Made by a program: the position numbers and the translations under genes. 6,784 nt of DNA from an uncultured Bacilli bacterium (GTDB taxonomy: Bacteria > Bacillota_I > Bacilli_A > RF39 > UBA660): the NCBI GenBank assembly GCA_947630205.1, contig CANRGW010000071.1, positions 1-6,784 on the forward strand, written 5' to 3'. Positions 6,024-6,784 of this stretch are shown here, piece after piece. Position 1 is the stretch's first letter; the number at the start of each line of letters is the position of its first letter. A model generated the notes under the pieces. It was not told the DNA's origin. It searched no databases and saw only the letters and a program-made list of their open reading frames with translations.

Positions 6024-6784
6024 ATGATTAAATTAGAAAATATCTCTAAAACTTATATATCAAAAAAAGGTAAAGATACGAAAGCTTTAGTTAATATTAA
6101 TTTAGAATTAGATGATACAGGTATGACTTTTGTTTTAGGAAAAAGTGGAAGTGGTAAGTCAACTTTATTAAATATTTTAGGTGGTCTTGATAAATATGAT
6201 ACTGGGGATATGGAAATTCTTGGTAAAAGTAGTAAAGATTTTACACAGGCTGATTTGGACTCTTATCGAAATACTTATGTTGGATTTGTATTTCAAGAAT
6301 TTAATATTTTAGATGATTATGATGTTTATGAAAATATTGTTTTGGCTTTGCAATTACAACAAAAAGAGCAAAATGAAGAAGAAATTAATAATTTATTAGA
6401 TAAATTAGGTTTAACAGAATTAAAAAGAAGAAAAGTTAATGAATTATCAGGAGGAGAAAAACAACGAGTTGCAATAGCCCGTGCTTTAATTAAAAATCCC
6501 AAAATTATTTTAGCCGACGAACCAACGGGAAATCTAGATAGTACAACGGGAAAACAAGTTATGGATTTACTTAAAGAAATAAGTAAAGAAAAATTAGTTG
6601 TTGTTATTTCTCATGATAAAGAAGCCGCAAACCTTTATGCTGATAGAATTATTGAAATAAAAGATGGAGAAATTCTTGCTGATAAAAAAATAGAAGAAAA
6701 AGCAAAAGGTATTAATTCCCCATATCAAATTATTAAATCAAAGTTACCCTTTAAAGATAGTTTTAAACTTGGAGCAGGTAGTCT
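6024..6784 (+). CDS. ABC transporter ATPase, probably fused to an FtsX-like permease (partial, 3' end outside window)
   Basis: The frame opens at ATG 6024 after AGGAGGA (6013-6019) and runs to the edge, giving 253 codons without a stop. All ABC ATPase motifs are intact: Walker A GKSGSGKST (39-47), Q-loop Q91 in FQEFN, signature LSGGEKQR (141-148), Walker B IILADEP (161-167) with catalytic E166, D-loop NLD (170-172) and H-loop H197. The pattern, including GFVFQEFNIL and LADEPTGNLD, is that of the MacB/LolD/BceA group. After the ATPase ends at about 220, the chain continues through a short linker into LPFKDSFKLGAGS (241-253). That resembles the cytoplasmic entry to the first helix of an FtsX-like permease, so the whole gene is likely an ATPase-permease fusion. 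Such transporters often export peptides or lipids or give peptide-antibiotic resistance; the substrate here is unknown. It has its own promoter. Confidence 0.9.
   Translation, partial: MIKLENISKTYISKKGKDTKALVNINLELDDTGMTFVLGKSGSGKSTLLNILGGLDKYDTGDMEILGKSSKDFTQADLDSYRNTYVGFVFQEFNILDDYDVYENIVLALQLQQKEQNEEEINNLLDKLGLTELKRRKVNELSGGEKQRVAIARALIKNPKIILADEPTGNLDSTTGKQVMDLLKEISKEKLVVVISHDKEAANLYADRIIEIKDGEILADKKIEEKAKGINSPYQIIKSKLPFKDSFKLGAGS

Noticed and set aside
1..6784. CRISPR arrays, tRNA or rRNA genes, insertion sequences, phage genes
   Set aside because: I saw no regularly spaced repeats, no tRNA- or rRNA-like segments, and no transposase or integrase motifs on either strand.

Overview
The window is strongly AT-rich, with A/T-ending codons, AT-rich terminators and strong AGGAGG-type ribosome sites. 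This points to a low-GC Bacillota genome, most like the uncultured gut Bacilli / Mycoplasmatota-adjacent or Erysipelotrichia-Clostridia lineages; I cannot place it more finely. The visible stops are TAA (five) and TAG (one), and no gene ends in TGA. Every Trp I checked is TGG, and the genes read cleanly under the standard bacterial code, so there is no sign of UGA reassignment.

Layout. Positions 3-98 are the last 31 codons of a surface-type protein that enters from the left; its base composition is clearly GC-richer than the rest. A hairpin with a T-run follows (132-160). A TATAAT box at 191-196 then starts a tight three-gene run: a five-helix CmpB-type membrane protein (213-911), a DUF2974/Mbeg1-like alpha/beta hydrolase with a GHSKG nucleophile elbow (925-2130), and a protein joining an N-terminal module, an MmcQ/YjbR domain and a PUA/EVE-like C-terminal domain (2131-3069). 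The spacings are 13 nt and 0 nt. A flavin reductase-family gene follows (3147-3713), then an A-rich spacer.

The most interesting stretch is 3800-3932. A good promoter (TTGCAA, 17 nt, TATACT) is followed after only about 18 nt of transcript by a near-perfect 11-bp terminator. Directly behind it, with no convincing second promoter, lies a MepA-like MATE efflux gene (3932-5908). This looks like an attenuated or riboswitch-controlled leader. The MATE protein is itself unusual, because a cytidylate-kinase-like domain with a variant P-loop is fused to its C-terminus.

A terminator at 5901-5935 closes that gene. A near-consensus extended -10 promoter (5971-5999) then drives an ABC transporter ATPase (6024 to the right edge). 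Its last residues look like the join to an FtsX-like permease, so the complete gene probably encodes a MacB/BceAB-like fused transporter.

How the genes work together: the region is mostly membrane and efflux functions in separate short transcription units, not one dedicated pathway. Several likely translation starts lie inside longer open frames (213 rather than 129, 3147 rather than 3135, 3932 rather than 3887). In each case the longer frame begins inside a terminator or a ribosome site.
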